The notes below the pieces were generated by a model. It was not told the DNA's origin. It saw only the letters and a list, made by a program, of their open reading frames with translations, and did not search any database. A stretch of DNA of 8,976 nucleotides, from contig DAJV01000070.1 of NCBI GenBank assembly GCA_002496475.1, positions 1 to 8,976 of the forward strand. The letters are read 5' to 3'. The position numbers and the translations under genes are program-made. Below, in pieces: positions 1 through 6,245 of this stretch. This stretch comes from Vulcanisaeta sp. UBA163. Lineage in GTDB: Archaea > Thermoproteota > Thermoprotei > Thermoproteales > Thermocladiaceae. The stretch's first letter is position 1. Every line of letters begins with the position of its first letter.

Positions 1-9
1 AGTCGTAAA

Positions 10-16
10 CCCCTCC
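10..16 (-). promoter_or_regulatory. Ribosome-binding site of a gene beyond the left edge
   Basis: On the minus strand, 21 bases past the permease stop codon, the sequence reads GGAGGGG. This resembles an archaeal Shine-Dalgarno site (GGAGGTG type). No start codon at suitable spacing lies inside the window, so the start would fall just past base 1. The close spacing suggests a third cistron of the ABC operon, possibly a second membrane subunit, but its identity cannot be seen. Confidence 0.45.
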
Positions 17-36
17 ACACTTCAGCACTTAATTCC

Positions 37-816
37 TTAAACACCCCTGCTCCTGAACCCCCTCTCGAGCCTTGCATATGAGGTCATCCCAAGTATTAAG
101 TAAATAATCGTTGCCGTGATTAGGTAGGTAATGAGTATGGGGTTTTCATGGCCAATGCTTTCCAGGTACATGGAGTAGAAGGTAATGTACATGGGCAGTG
201 CGTAGATTAATTCCTTAATACACCAGGGCAATACGTAAACAGGGTACGTAGTACCGGATAGTATCGTTAGTATCGGCGTTAATGCGTTAGTCACGGAGTC
301 AGCGTCATTGAGTCTCATGACCAGGCCAGCTATTAATAGACCAATCCCATAAAGGGGCAGTAAACCAATGAAAAGTAGTAGAAGGGCTATCACCAACCTA
401 ATAGTCCCAACTAACCCATACTCAATGTAGAATAGTGGTAGGGAGGCTATTGTAAACGCCCCAATGTCGACCAAGGCCATCACCAGGGACGTGCCGAGCA
501 GTATTATGTACATGCTCGTTGGTGATGCAAGCAGGAACTCAAGCCTACCGCCTCTCCTCTCCTCCCACAGGAACCTAGCCCCCGTCTGCATCATGATCAT
601 GGATAGTATTAGCACTTCAAAACCAATGAACTGCCTAAGGAATACGCTGCCCGTCACCTTGATGAAGAATGAGGCTATGAATGCCATGCCACCGGCGATG
701 AAGTACGGGAGAATGACGAGGAGCACCAAGCCACCGGGCTCCCTACTTATTATCCTCAACTCATTAACCATTACAGCAAGTAGTATGCTCGCCTTACCCA
801 CCTTACTTACCCTCAT
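37..816 (-). CDS. ABC-2 type transporter permease
   Basis: This 259-residue protein is very hydrophobic, with about six membrane helices, as expected for the membrane half of an ABC-2 exporter (DrrB/NodJ/CcmB-like fold). A charged cytoplasmic segment near residues 85-97 (RRGGRLEFLLASP) fits the conserved coupling region, R-x-G-x-LE-x-LL-x-SP, that contacts the ATPase. The gene overlaps the 3' end of the ATPase gene by 14 bases (ATG at 816, ATPase stop at 803), so the two are almost certainly co-transcribed and translationally coupled. Later in-frame starts, such as the ATG of MVNELRIISREP, would give a more typical N terminus, so the start is not certain. Substrate is unknown; drugs, lipids or polysaccharides are all possible for this family. 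Confidence 0.85.
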   Translation of the reverse strand: MRVSKVGKASILLAVMVNELRIISREPGGLVLLVILPYFIAGGMAFIASFFIKVTGSVFLRQFIGFEVLILSMIMMQTGARFLWEERRGGRLEFLLASPTSMYIILLGTSLVMALVDIGAFTIASLPLFYIEYGLVGTIRLVIALLLLFIGLLPLYGIGLLIAGLVMRLNDADSVTNALTPILTILSGTTYPVYVLPWCIKELIYALPMYITFYSMYLESIGHENPILITYLITATIIYLILGMTSYARLERGFRSRGV

Positions 817-1726
817 CCTTAATCACTCTCACGAAGGCCTCCTCCAGGGACGGCTCATTAATCCTAATCCTACTTATCCTTAAGCCCCTGGTCTCGGCAT
901 TGTTTATGACCCTACGAAGCGCATCGGCTGGGTTGCTCGTCTCCTCGCGAATCGTCTCCACTCGCCCATTAACCTGGACCTCAACCTCAACAACGTACTT
1001 AAGCCCAAGCATGTCCTTAATATCCCTGGGCGAGCCCTCAATAATCATCCTACCATTACCTATTATACCAACCCTATCGCAGACCTCCTCAACCTCCCAA
1101 AGGTTGTGGCTCGTGAATAGGATCGCCTTACCCTCCTTTCTAAGTCTCCTTACTAATTCCCTTACCTCCCTTGCTGATACTGGGTCAAGTCCTATGGTTG
1201 GTTCATCGAGGAATAGGACCGGTGGATCATGTATTAAGGCCCTGGCAATCGCAAGTCTAGCCCTCATACCAAGTGAATACTCCTCATACGGCCTATTCAT
1301 GGCATTCTCAAGACCAACTAATTTCATTAATTCCCTAGCCCTTGCCTCAGCCATTGATTTGTTCAATCCATAGAGCCTACCGAAGTATGCCAGGTTTTCG
1401 TACCCACTAAGCCTGGAGTAAAATCCCTTGTCTGGGTAAAGAACTAAACCTATGATACCCCTAACTAAATGGGCCTCCCTAACTACGTCATGCCCATCAA
1501 TAGTTGCATACCCACTGTCTGGAATTAGTAGTGTGGTGAGGATCTTAACTGTCGTGGTCTTGCCCGCCCCATTCGGACCAAGTAACCCATATACCTCACC
1601 CCACTTCACATTGAATGACACGTCCCTTAAAGCCTCCACTACGATCTTCCTCTTTCTTATGAAGCCAACACGTTCATAACTGATGAACCTCTTCCTAAGG
1701 TTGGATGCTGCTACGGCAACGCTCAC
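803..1726 (-). CDS. ABC-2 type transporter ATP-binding protein
   Basis: This 307-residue ATPase should power the permease encoded directly downstream. With a start at 1726 it shows Walker A (GPNGAGKT, residues 50-57), an ABC signature in the degenerate form SLGMR (151-155), Walker B (LFLDEP, 171-176) and the switch histidine (SHN, His207). Where the Q-loop glutamine is expected it reads VLYPDKGFY, as in many DrrA/CcmA-like exporters that lack that glutamine. The C-terminal 70 residues, ending near EPSLEEAF, are the usual accessory domain of this subfamily. The frame is open upstream to a GTG at 1777, giving 17 extra residues. I prefer the GTG at 1726 because a TATA box at 1751-1761 is centred about 29 bases upstream, which fits a leaderless transcript, and the family's conserved part starts soon after. 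Confidence 0.88.
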   Translation of the reverse strand: MSVAVAASNLRKRFISYERVGFIRKRKIVVEALRDVSFNVKWGEVYGLLGPNGAGKTTTVKILTTLLIPDSGYATIDGHDVVREAHLVRGIIGLVLYPDKGFYSRLSGYENLAYFGRLYGLNKSMAEARARELMKLVGLENAMNRPYEEYSLGMRARLAIARALIHDPPVLFLDEPTIGLDPVSAREVRELVRRLRKEGKAILFTSHNLWEVEEVCDRVGIIGNGRMIIEGSPRDIKDMLGLKYVVEVEVQVNGRVETIREETSNPADALRRVINNAETRGLRISRIRINEPSLEEAFVRVIKDEGK

Positions 1727-1732
1727 ACAAGG

Positions 1733-1746
1733 ACCACTATAGTGGT
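1733..1746. promoter_or_regulatory. Perfect 14-base palindrome, candidate operator of the ABC operon
   Basis: ACCACTATAGTGGT is its own reverse complement. On the minus strand it sits between the TATA box (1751-1761) and the proposed leaderless GTG start (1726), about 7-20 bases upstream of that start, where a bound repressor would block polymerase loading. Function is inferred from position and symmetry only. Confidence 0.45.
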
Positions 1747-1750
1747 TGTC

Positions 1751-1761
1751 CAAATAAAAAT
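1751..1761 (-). promoter_or_regulatory. TATA box of the ABC operon
   Basis: On the minus strand the sequence reads ATTTTTATTTG, preceded by an A-rich stretch that could serve as BRE. Its centre is about 29 bases upstream of the GTG at 1726 but only partly outside the longer frame that begins at 1777, which argues for the shorter protein. Confidence 0.5.
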
Positions 1762-1769
1762 GTTTTGTT

Positions 1770-1783
1770 GTAACCACGGTTAC
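1770..1783. promoter_or_regulatory. Inverted repeat GTAACC-AC-GGTTAC upstream of the ABC TATA box
   Basis: Two perfect 6-base arms are separated by 2 bases. It lies upstream of the ABC-operon TATA box, opposite the palindrome at 1733-1746. Both contain an AACCAC/GTGGTT element (1742-1747 and 1772-1777), so the TATA box is bracketed by related sequence. A candidate second operator half; unproven. Confidence 0.35.
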
Positions 1784-1789
1784 TAACTA

Positions 1790-1827
1790 ACTCAGCTTGT
1801 TCCAAGGCAAAGGTTTATAAGCTGAGT
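1790..1827. repeat. Perfect 9-base inverted repeat flanking the KH-gene TATA box
   Basis: ACTCAGCTT (1790-1798) and AAGCTGAGT (1819-1827) are exact reverse complements separated by 20 bases. The left arm lies upstream of the BRE/TATA of the plus-strand gene and the right arm overlaps the end of the TATA box and runs toward the start site. Arm centres are 29 bases apart, near three helical turns, so a dimeric regulator could bind both on one DNA face. The repeat is outside any transcript predicted to start at 1845, so it is unlikely to act as RNA. Confidence 0.45.
1811..1820 (+). promoter_or_regulatory. BRE/TATA box of the zinc-ribbon/KH gene
   Basis: AGGTTTATAA, preceded by purine-rich GGCAA, is a good archaeal promoter. 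Its centre is about 28 bases upstream of the ATG at 1845, the usual geometry of a leaderless crenarchaeal transcript. Confidence 0.65.
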
Positions 1828-1844
1828 GTTCCTATGAGTATCGA

Positions 1845-2357
1845 ATGAAAATACCGTTTTGTACCTTCTGCGTTAAGACCAGGGTGTTTTGCAATAAGTG
1901 CCAGTCGCTGCTTGATAGTGGAGAATATTCTATGCTTGATGTGGATGTTAGTGATGCCCTTCTTAACATAGCCACCGGCAAGATGGAGGAGATCCTGAAG
2001 AATGTTGAGTATGTTAAGTCGTATGAAGTTGGCGACCTATTAATCGTAGTACTTAAGGGTGTGAAGACGCTTCCTCGGACCATAATACAGCAGATTGAGC
2101 ATGATCTCGAGAGAGTATTGAATAAGAGGGTTAAAGTTGTTGAGAGGGGTGTCAATGTGAATGAGCTTGCTACACAGTTAGCATCACCGGCTCGAATACT
2201 CACAGTATCAACATCGTGGCTTCCTGACGGTACCACAGAGACTGTAGTCAGAATAACAAGGAATGAACTTAGGCGATTGCCATTTAGACCAAGCGAATTG
2301 GCTAAGGTCCTTAGTCAAATTAGCGGCACAAACATCAGAGTTGAGATTACTAGGTAA
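1845..2357 (+). CDS. Zinc-ribbon plus KH-like putative RNA-binding protein
   Basis: This 170-residue protein starts with a C-x2-C-x6-C-x2-C zinc ribbon (Cys6, Cys9, Cys16, Cys19). The middle (about 25-85) is mixed alpha/beta. The C-terminal half, from about residue 85, resembles a KH/NusA-like RNA-binding fold: VLNKRVKVVERG, then a strand with SWLPDGTTETVVRI, then a helix and the final strand. I recall similar small proteins in Crenarchaeota but cannot name the family with certainty. It begins at an ATG with no Shine-Dalgarno site and a TATA box about 28 bases upstream, so it is probably leaderless. It lies 37 bases upstream of aspS in the same direction, which suggests a role in translation or transcription, although aspS also has its own promoter. 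Role inferred, not shown. Confidence 0.75.
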   Translation: MKIPFCTFCVKTRVFCNKCQSLLDSGEYSMLDVDVSDALLNIATGKMEEILKNVEYVKSYEVGDLLIVVLKGVKTLPRTIIQQIEHDLERVLNKRVKVVERGVNVNELATQLASPARILTVSTSWLPDGTTETVVRITRNELRRLPFRPSELAKVLSQISGTNIRVEITR

Positions 2358-2359
2358 TC
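2345..2359. promoter_or_regulatory. Inverted repeat GATTAC-TAG-GTAATC at the KH/aspS junction
   Basis: Two perfect 6-base arms with a 3-base spacer span the last codons and stop of the KH gene and end just before the aspS TATA box. This is an operator-like position. A repeat of the same architecture, AATAAC-TAG-GTTATT, lies at the promoter of the MFS gene (6231-6245). Confidence 0.3.
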
Positions 2360-2360
2360 A

Positions 2361-2371
2361 CAATTTTTAAA
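2361..2371 (+). promoter_or_regulatory. TATA box of aspS
   Basis: CAATTTTTAAA lies directly after the upstream stop codon; its centre is about 28 bases before the GTG at 2395. aspS can therefore be transcribed independently and without a leader, even though it is close to the preceding gene. Confidence 0.6.
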
Positions 2372-2394
2372 TTCCAAAGGTTTACCAATCAATC

Positions 2395-3696
2395 GTGAGT
2401 TTTCCGAGGAAAACCCACTGGACAAAAAACATAACTCCAGGGCTAGATGGAAAAGAAGTCGTCCTAGCCGGTTGGGTTTGGGACGTTAGGGACATTGGTA
2501 ATATAAAATTCATACTGCTCAGGGACAGGGAGGGCCTAATTCAATTAACCGTAAAGAAGGGTACCGTACCTGAGGACGTGTGGAACGTAGTATCGTCATT
2601 AAATAAGGAGGATGCCATAGTGGTTAAGGGTATTGTTAAGGCCAGTAGGATTGCAAAGGCTGGCATTGAGGTTTTCCCAAGTGAGGTATATATTGTGGCT
2701 AGGTCTAAGGCTTTACCGATTGATATATGGGGCTCCGTAGAGACTGACCTCGATACTCGATTAAGGTATAGGTCAGTGGATCTCAAGAGGCCTGTCAATT
2801 CCCTAATATTCAGGGCTAGTAGTGAGGTTACACGTGCCATTCGTGATTCCTTATATAATCACGGCTTCATAGAAGTATTTACACCAAAGATAATAGTAAC
2901 AAGTACCGAGGGTGGTGCTGAATTATTCACAGTACAGTATTTTGAGAGGGTGGCCTATCTGGCGCAAAGCCCGCAGCTTTACAAGGAGGAGTTAACAGCG
3001 AGTCTTGAGAGAATCTTTGAAATAGCGCCTGCCTATAGGGCTGAGAAGCATAACACCAATTATCACCTTAATGAGTTCATATCTGTGGATATTGAGGAGG
3101 CCTTCGCCAATTACATGGATGTTATGGATATACTTGAGGACGTGATAATCAATGTGCATGATAGGGTAAATAGGGCCTTTAGTGACGAGCTAAATAAGTA
3201 TGGAATAGAGGTAAGGAACCCCAGGAAGCCCTTCAGGAGGATCACGTATGACGAGGCCCTAGATATGCTAGGTAAAAGAGGATTAAAGGTTGATTGGGGT
3301 GAAGACGTGCCGAAGAATGGTATGGAAATTCTCAGTGAAGAAATCGGGGAACCATTCTTCATAATACACTTCCCCACTAATATCAGGGCCTTTTATACAA
3401 AGCCCCTTGATTCAGACCCAAGGATAAGCGAGTCCTTCGACCTAGTTATGGGTGGTTTAGAAATTGCGTCAGGCAGTAGTAGAATTCATGATAGGGGGCA
3501 ATTAACGGAAGCGTTGAGGAAAAGGGGTCTTAACCCTGAGAGCTTTGGGAGTCATCTAATGATTTATGACTATGGCATGCCACCACACGCGGGTTGGGGT
3601 ATGGGACTCTACAGGTTACTAATGGTGCTACTGAGGAGGAGTAATATTCGTGAGGTCGTGCTATACCCAAGGGATAGGTTTAGGCTTGAACCATGA
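2395..3696 (+). CDS. aspS: Aspartyl-tRNA synthetase, archaeal type
   Basis: This class II enzyme charges tRNA-Asp with aspartate. At 433 residues it has the full archaeal length: an N-terminal OB-fold anticodon-binding domain (about 1-105) and a catalytic domain. Visible motifs are the aspartate-binding QSPQLYK (191-197), motif 2 around Arg215 (FEIAPAYRAEKHN), and motif 3 with GWGMGLYR (400-407) followed by NIREVVLYPRD. Tyr406 replaces the acidic residue that usually precedes the motif 3 arginine. In the OB fold, GWVW (Trp29) and AKAG (Lys88) match positions held by Trp and Lys in the tRNA-Asp-specific Thermococcus enzyme, whereas non-discriminating enzymes carry His and Pro. It starts with GTG and no ribosome-binding site, but a TATA box is placed for leaderless transcription. 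It ends one base before the convergent permease gene. Confidence 0.96.
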   Translation: MSFPRKTHWTKNITPGLDGKEVVLAGWVWDVRDIGNIKFILLRDREGLIQLTVKKGTVPEDVWNVVSSLNKEDAIVVKGIVKASRIAKAGIEVFPSEVYIVARSKALPIDIWGSVETDLDTRLRYRSVDLKRPVNSLIFRASSEVTRAIRDSLYNHGFIEVFTPKIIVTSTEGGAELFTVQYFERVAYLAQSPQLYKEELTASLERIFEIAPAYRAEKHNTNYHLNEFISVDIEEAFANYMDVMDILEDVIINVHDRVNRAFSDELNKYGIEVRNPRKPFRRITYDEALDMLGKRGLKVDWGEDVPKNGMEILSEEIGEPFFIIHFPTNIRAFYTKPLDSDPRISESFDLVMGGLEIASGSSRIHDRGQLTEALRKRGLNPESFGSHLMIYDYGMPPHAGWGMGLYRLLMVLLRRSNIREVVLYPRDRFRLEP

Positions 3697-3697
3697 G

Positions 3698-4666
3698 CTA
3701 TATTATTTTTCGTTTACCAGGTATTTCCCTCATAATGTGTGGATAAATGACTCCCACGTTATTCCTGAATTCCTTGTTCCATGGCAGGATTCCCTCAATG
3801 GTTAATTGCGTGGGCAAGCAATTACTTGGTAATATTAATCCTACTGTACGGAGCTCAGGTTTCTTATTCTCAATGTTTAATGATAATATTGATATCATTA
3901 GTAGCATCCAAGCCACTGGATTAATTGGCAGTTGCTGTATTGGTGTTGAGGAGATTAATGAACTTATTGTCTCCACTGATGATGTTAGCGATGTCTCAAC
4001 CGGGCCTATATGCCTAATAGACAACGCATACAGCGCATAGGGTATTACATTCCCAACTAGGGCTAGTACAAATGGGTAGTAAAGGTATGAAGTGAGTACA
4101 GATGAGGTGTTAATAAATCCATGCATTGTTAAACATGTTATCAGGAATACGCCTGTTGATTGCCCAAACACAAAATTCAAGGCATCTGCATTGCTTATTA
4201 GTGCCAGGGCTATTGTGTAAACTAGGTTCATGAACATTAGCAGTGATGCTACATAAATGGAGTCGCCATATCCCTGGAATAATAGGTATAATGCAATAAG
4301 TAGTGTTGATTCTGACACTATATATCTTACGTTAATTATCCTATTACGGATATAATCAATTACAATTAATAGCACCACATAGCTTGAACTAACGAGTGCC
4401 GTTAATCCACCAACACTATGGGATAGTGCGGTATATAGGTATGTAATCACGTAATTAATTGGTGATAGCAGTAAACCCTTAGCTATTGACTTCCCATCAT
4501 AACCATGAAACATAAGTACCATCAACAGTAACAGGATGGAAAATAGGTAGCTTAGCATTATTAGTTCATTGATGCTAAAGAATCTAAGGGCTAGGTAAGT
4601 GATTGGGTATGAAACTCCCCAAAGGGCGGAGGCTAACATCGCCAGCGCTAAGTACTGCCTTGCCAT
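3698..4666 (-). CDS. EamA/DMT-family permease with long C-terminal tail
   Basis: This 322-residue membrane protein has about ten predicted helices in two halves, the layout of the EamA drug/metabolite transporter family. Family-like features are the first helix (ASALWGVSYPITYLAL) and the helix 8-9 region (RHIGPVETSLTSSVETISSLIS). Sequence similarity to the family looks weak overall, and the substrate is unknown. After helix 10 there is a hydrophilic tail of about 59 residues (264-322), which is unusual because EamA proteins normally end soon after that helix. The frame extends to a GTG at 4675, but I chose the ATG at 4666 because AGGTGA lies 5 bases before it. The gene stops one base from the aspS stop on the opposite strand, so its tail region overlaps the probable aspS terminator. 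Confidence 0.75.
   Translation of the reverse strand: MARQYLALAMLASALWGVSYPITYLALRFFSINELIMLSYLFSILLLLMVLMFHGYDGKSIAKGLLLSPINYVITYLYTALSHSVGGLTALVSSSYVVLLIVIDYIRNRIINVRYIVSESTLLIALYLLFQGYGDSIYVASLLMFMNLVYTIALALISNADALNFVFGQSTGVFLITCLTMHGFINTSSVLTSYLYYPFVLALVGNVIPYALYALSIRHIGPVETSLTSSVETISSLISSTPIQQLPINPVAWMLLMISILSLNIENKKPELRTVGLILPSNCLPTQLTIEGILPWNKEFRNNVGVIYPHIMREIPGKRKII
3701..3710 (+). terminator. T-rich terminator of aspS
   Basis: Immediately after the aspS stop the plus strand reads TATTATTTTT, ending in a run of five T. T-rich tracts without a hairpin are typical archaeal terminators. It lies inside the 3' end of the convergent permease gene. Confidence 0.45.
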
Positions 4667-4671
4667 AGAAC

Positions 4672-4677
4672 TCACCT
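4672..4677 (-). promoter_or_regulatory. Ribosome-binding site that decides the EamA start
   Basis: AGGTGA on the minus strand matches the archaeal anti-Shine-Dalgarno complement (GGAGGTGA) and lies 5 bases before the ATG at 4666. It overlaps the alternative GTG at 4675, which makes that start unlikely. Unlike most genes here, this one appears to have a leader. TCACC at 4683-4687 can pair with GGTGA at 4672-4676 around a 6-base loop, which would cover the site. Confidence 0.55.
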
Positions 4678-4720
4678 GAGGTGGTGAATGGTCAAGGAAA
4701 GCGGAACTTTCACTCTATTT

Positions 4721-4732
4721 GTATTTAAAAAA
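4721..4732 (-). promoter_or_regulatory. TATA box of the EamA gene
   Basis: On the minus strand the sequence reads TTTTTTAAATAC, about 60 bases upstream of the ATG at 4666. It predicts transcription start near 4700 and a leader of about 35 bases. The surrounding DNA is very A+T rich, so exact placement is uncertain. Confidence 0.4.
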
Positions 4733-4858
4733 TTTTTCTAAATAAATTTTCAATATACAATTAAATAAATCAAAATATTATTTCATAATTCACATTAATG
4801 CGCCTGGTACATTTTATATTTTAAATAATCATAGTGCCATAAATGGAACATTCATTAA
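4733..4858. other. A+T-rich intergenic stretch between the MFS and EamA genes
   Basis: This stretch is almost entirely A and T apart from a short island around 4799-4808. It probably holds the MFS terminator (T-rich runs on the minus strand) and spacer for the EamA promoter. A strong TATA-like sequence at 4811-4829 reads in both directions. On the plus strand it is centred about 26 bases before an ATG at 4843 that opens a 50-codon frame antisense to the MFS 3' end (to 4995); I do not call that frame a gene. Confidence 0.5.
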
Positions 4859-6214
4859 TTATTTATCCATGGCTTTATCAAGGATGTGAACTGGCAATCC
4901 CCTGGTCTCAATGCCGTATATATACCACGCCAGCGCTGCTGCGAAGCCTACAGTATAAAGCAATAGGTTGGACAATAGGTATGTGTACACATTAGCTGAG
5001 GCGAGTAGGTAGTAAATGAGGAAGATATACATTATCCATGCAATGAACCTGACAATGCCAATCCAAGTCGCCCTAATCCTAGTTGGGTATAGTTCTGGTT
5101 CGAGGAGCACCCTAACAGCCCAACCGAATTCACTGAATACCATATTTAGAAATAGTAATGTATAGAATATGGTAAGTGATGAGCTCACTTGGCTACTGCC
5201 CATTTTGCCATAGACCAGGAATATTGGGATCATGGTTAATAAGCCACCTAGGTATGAGATTAGTGTGAATGTTTTTCTACTCAGTCTATCAACAATAAAA
5301 CCAATGAGGCCAGCCATGGAGGCGCCCACGTTAGCCCATAGCAATACCTGCGTTGCCAGGATCTCATTACTAGAGGTGGGTAATGATGGGAGGTATACTA
5401 TGTAATAGGCCATTAAACCGTATGTGGTCAACTGGGATACCCCAAGGAGTGATAATACAAGCGTTCTAAACCATAATGGCGGGAACTTAATACCCTGAGT
5501 TGGGGTTTCCGTTAAAGTGTATGTCAATCCATACTCACTGGCCACTCGTTCAGCTTCACTAACCCTACCCTTGGCAAGTAACCACCTAACTGATTCAGGG
5601 GTTATTAACCTGATTATCACCGCAGCAACTAAGGTAATAATTGCAGCACTGATCATAGTGCCGGTGGCGGATAACTGCGAACCGCGCAATAGGGCAATTA
5701 GGAGAATTGCTGATGCTATCGCAGCTCCAGCATTGTCAAAATTCGTTATTAAAACTATTGCGGCACCCCTTTTATCATGAGGCATTAATTCTGTGGCGGC
5801 GGCTAATGCAGGTGGTTCCTCACCACCAATACCAACCTCTGCTAAGGCATATGACACTATGAATAGTAAAAAAGCACTCGACCCAGGTATAATTCTTGAT
5901 AAGTATATGGACAAGCCCATGCCCAGTAATCCCACCGTATATAACGACATCGTGTATACATATATGCCCCTCCTACCAACAACGTCTGCAAGCCTACCCA
6001 TGAAAACATTACCTATCATTAGAAACATGGGGCCTATAGCCGCAGAAACAGGAATGAGGAACCTAGGTATGTAACTAGAGAAGTAGTAAAGGGTCATTAC
6101 GCCACTGGTGGTTACGAAACCCCACATTAAGAACGTCAATGAATAACTCATAAACATCGCATAGTGGATCCCCGAAAACCTCACAGCTCTCTGTGGGTTG
6201 CCCATATCAATCAT
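4859..6214 (-). CDS. MFS transporter, sugar-porter-like
   Basis: This 451-residue inner-membrane protein has about 12 helices in two six-helix halves. The MFS motif A after helix 2 is clear (GRLADVVGRR, 73-82), and a second, weaker copy follows helix 8 (DRLSRK). The central loop carries TPESVRWLLAKGR, the PES-x-RWL signature of the sugar porter and organic-ion/metabolite branch. ATELMPHDKRG after helix 4 and EPELYPTRIRA after helix 10 are the paired E-x2-P-x2-x-RG/RA motifs of the same branch. It is therefore likely a proton-linked importer of a sugar, carboxylate or aromatic compound; the substrate cannot be read from sequence. The start is the ATG at 6214 or at 6205. A TATA box about 32 bases before the first favours 6214 with a very short leader. 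Confidence 0.88.
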   Translation of the reverse strand: MIDMGNPQRAVRFSGIHYAMFMSYSLTFLMWGFVTTSGVMTLYYFSSYIPRFLIPVSAAIGPMFLMIGNVFMGRLADVVGRRGIYVYTMSLYTVGLLGMGLSIYLSRIIPGSSAFLLFIVSYALAEVGIGGEEPPALAAATELMPHDKRGAAIVLITNFDNAGAAIASAILLIALLRGSQLSATGTMISAAIITLVAAVIIRLITPESVRWLLAKGRVSEAERVASEYGLTYTLTETPTQGIKFPPLWFRTLVLSLLGVSQLTTYGLMAYYIVYLPSLPTSSNEILATQVLLWANVGASMAGLIGFIVDRLSRKTFTLISYLGGLLTMIPIFLVYGKMGSSQVSSSLTIFYTLLFLNMVFSEFGWAVRVLLEPELYPTRIRATWIGIVRFIAWIMYIFLIYYLLASANVYTYLLSNLLLYTVGFAAALAWYIYGIETRGLPVHILDKAMDK

Positions 6215-6230
6215 CTTGTTATTATCAATT

Positions 6231-6245
6231 AATAACTAGGTTATT
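6231..6245. promoter_or_regulatory. Inverted repeat AATAAC-TAG-GTTATT at the MFS promoter
   Basis: Two perfect 6-base arms with a TAG spacer overlap the downstream edge of the MFS TATA box and lie about 17-31 bases before the ATG at 6214. A protein bound here would block TFB or polymerase, so a repressor operator for a substrate-inducible transporter is plausible. No regulator gene lies next to it. Confidence 0.35.

Noticed and set aside
464..883. Plus-strand open frames opposite the ABC, EamA, MFS, L18, L19e and oxidoreductase genes
   Set aside because: They are shadows of well-supported genes on the other strand, with low-complexity Ser/Thr/Pro/Leu-rich composition, no family features and no consistent promoters.
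1727..1777. 17-residue N-terminal extension of the ABC ATPase from a GTG at 1777
   Set aside because: It would place the TATA box inside the gene, has no promoter or ribosome-binding site of its own, and lacks family-like sequence.
4733..4858. A+T-rich intergenic DNA as a replication origin
   Set aside because: No origin recognition boxes or repeated elements were seen and no cdc6/orc gene is nearby. Terminator and promoter spacer explains it.
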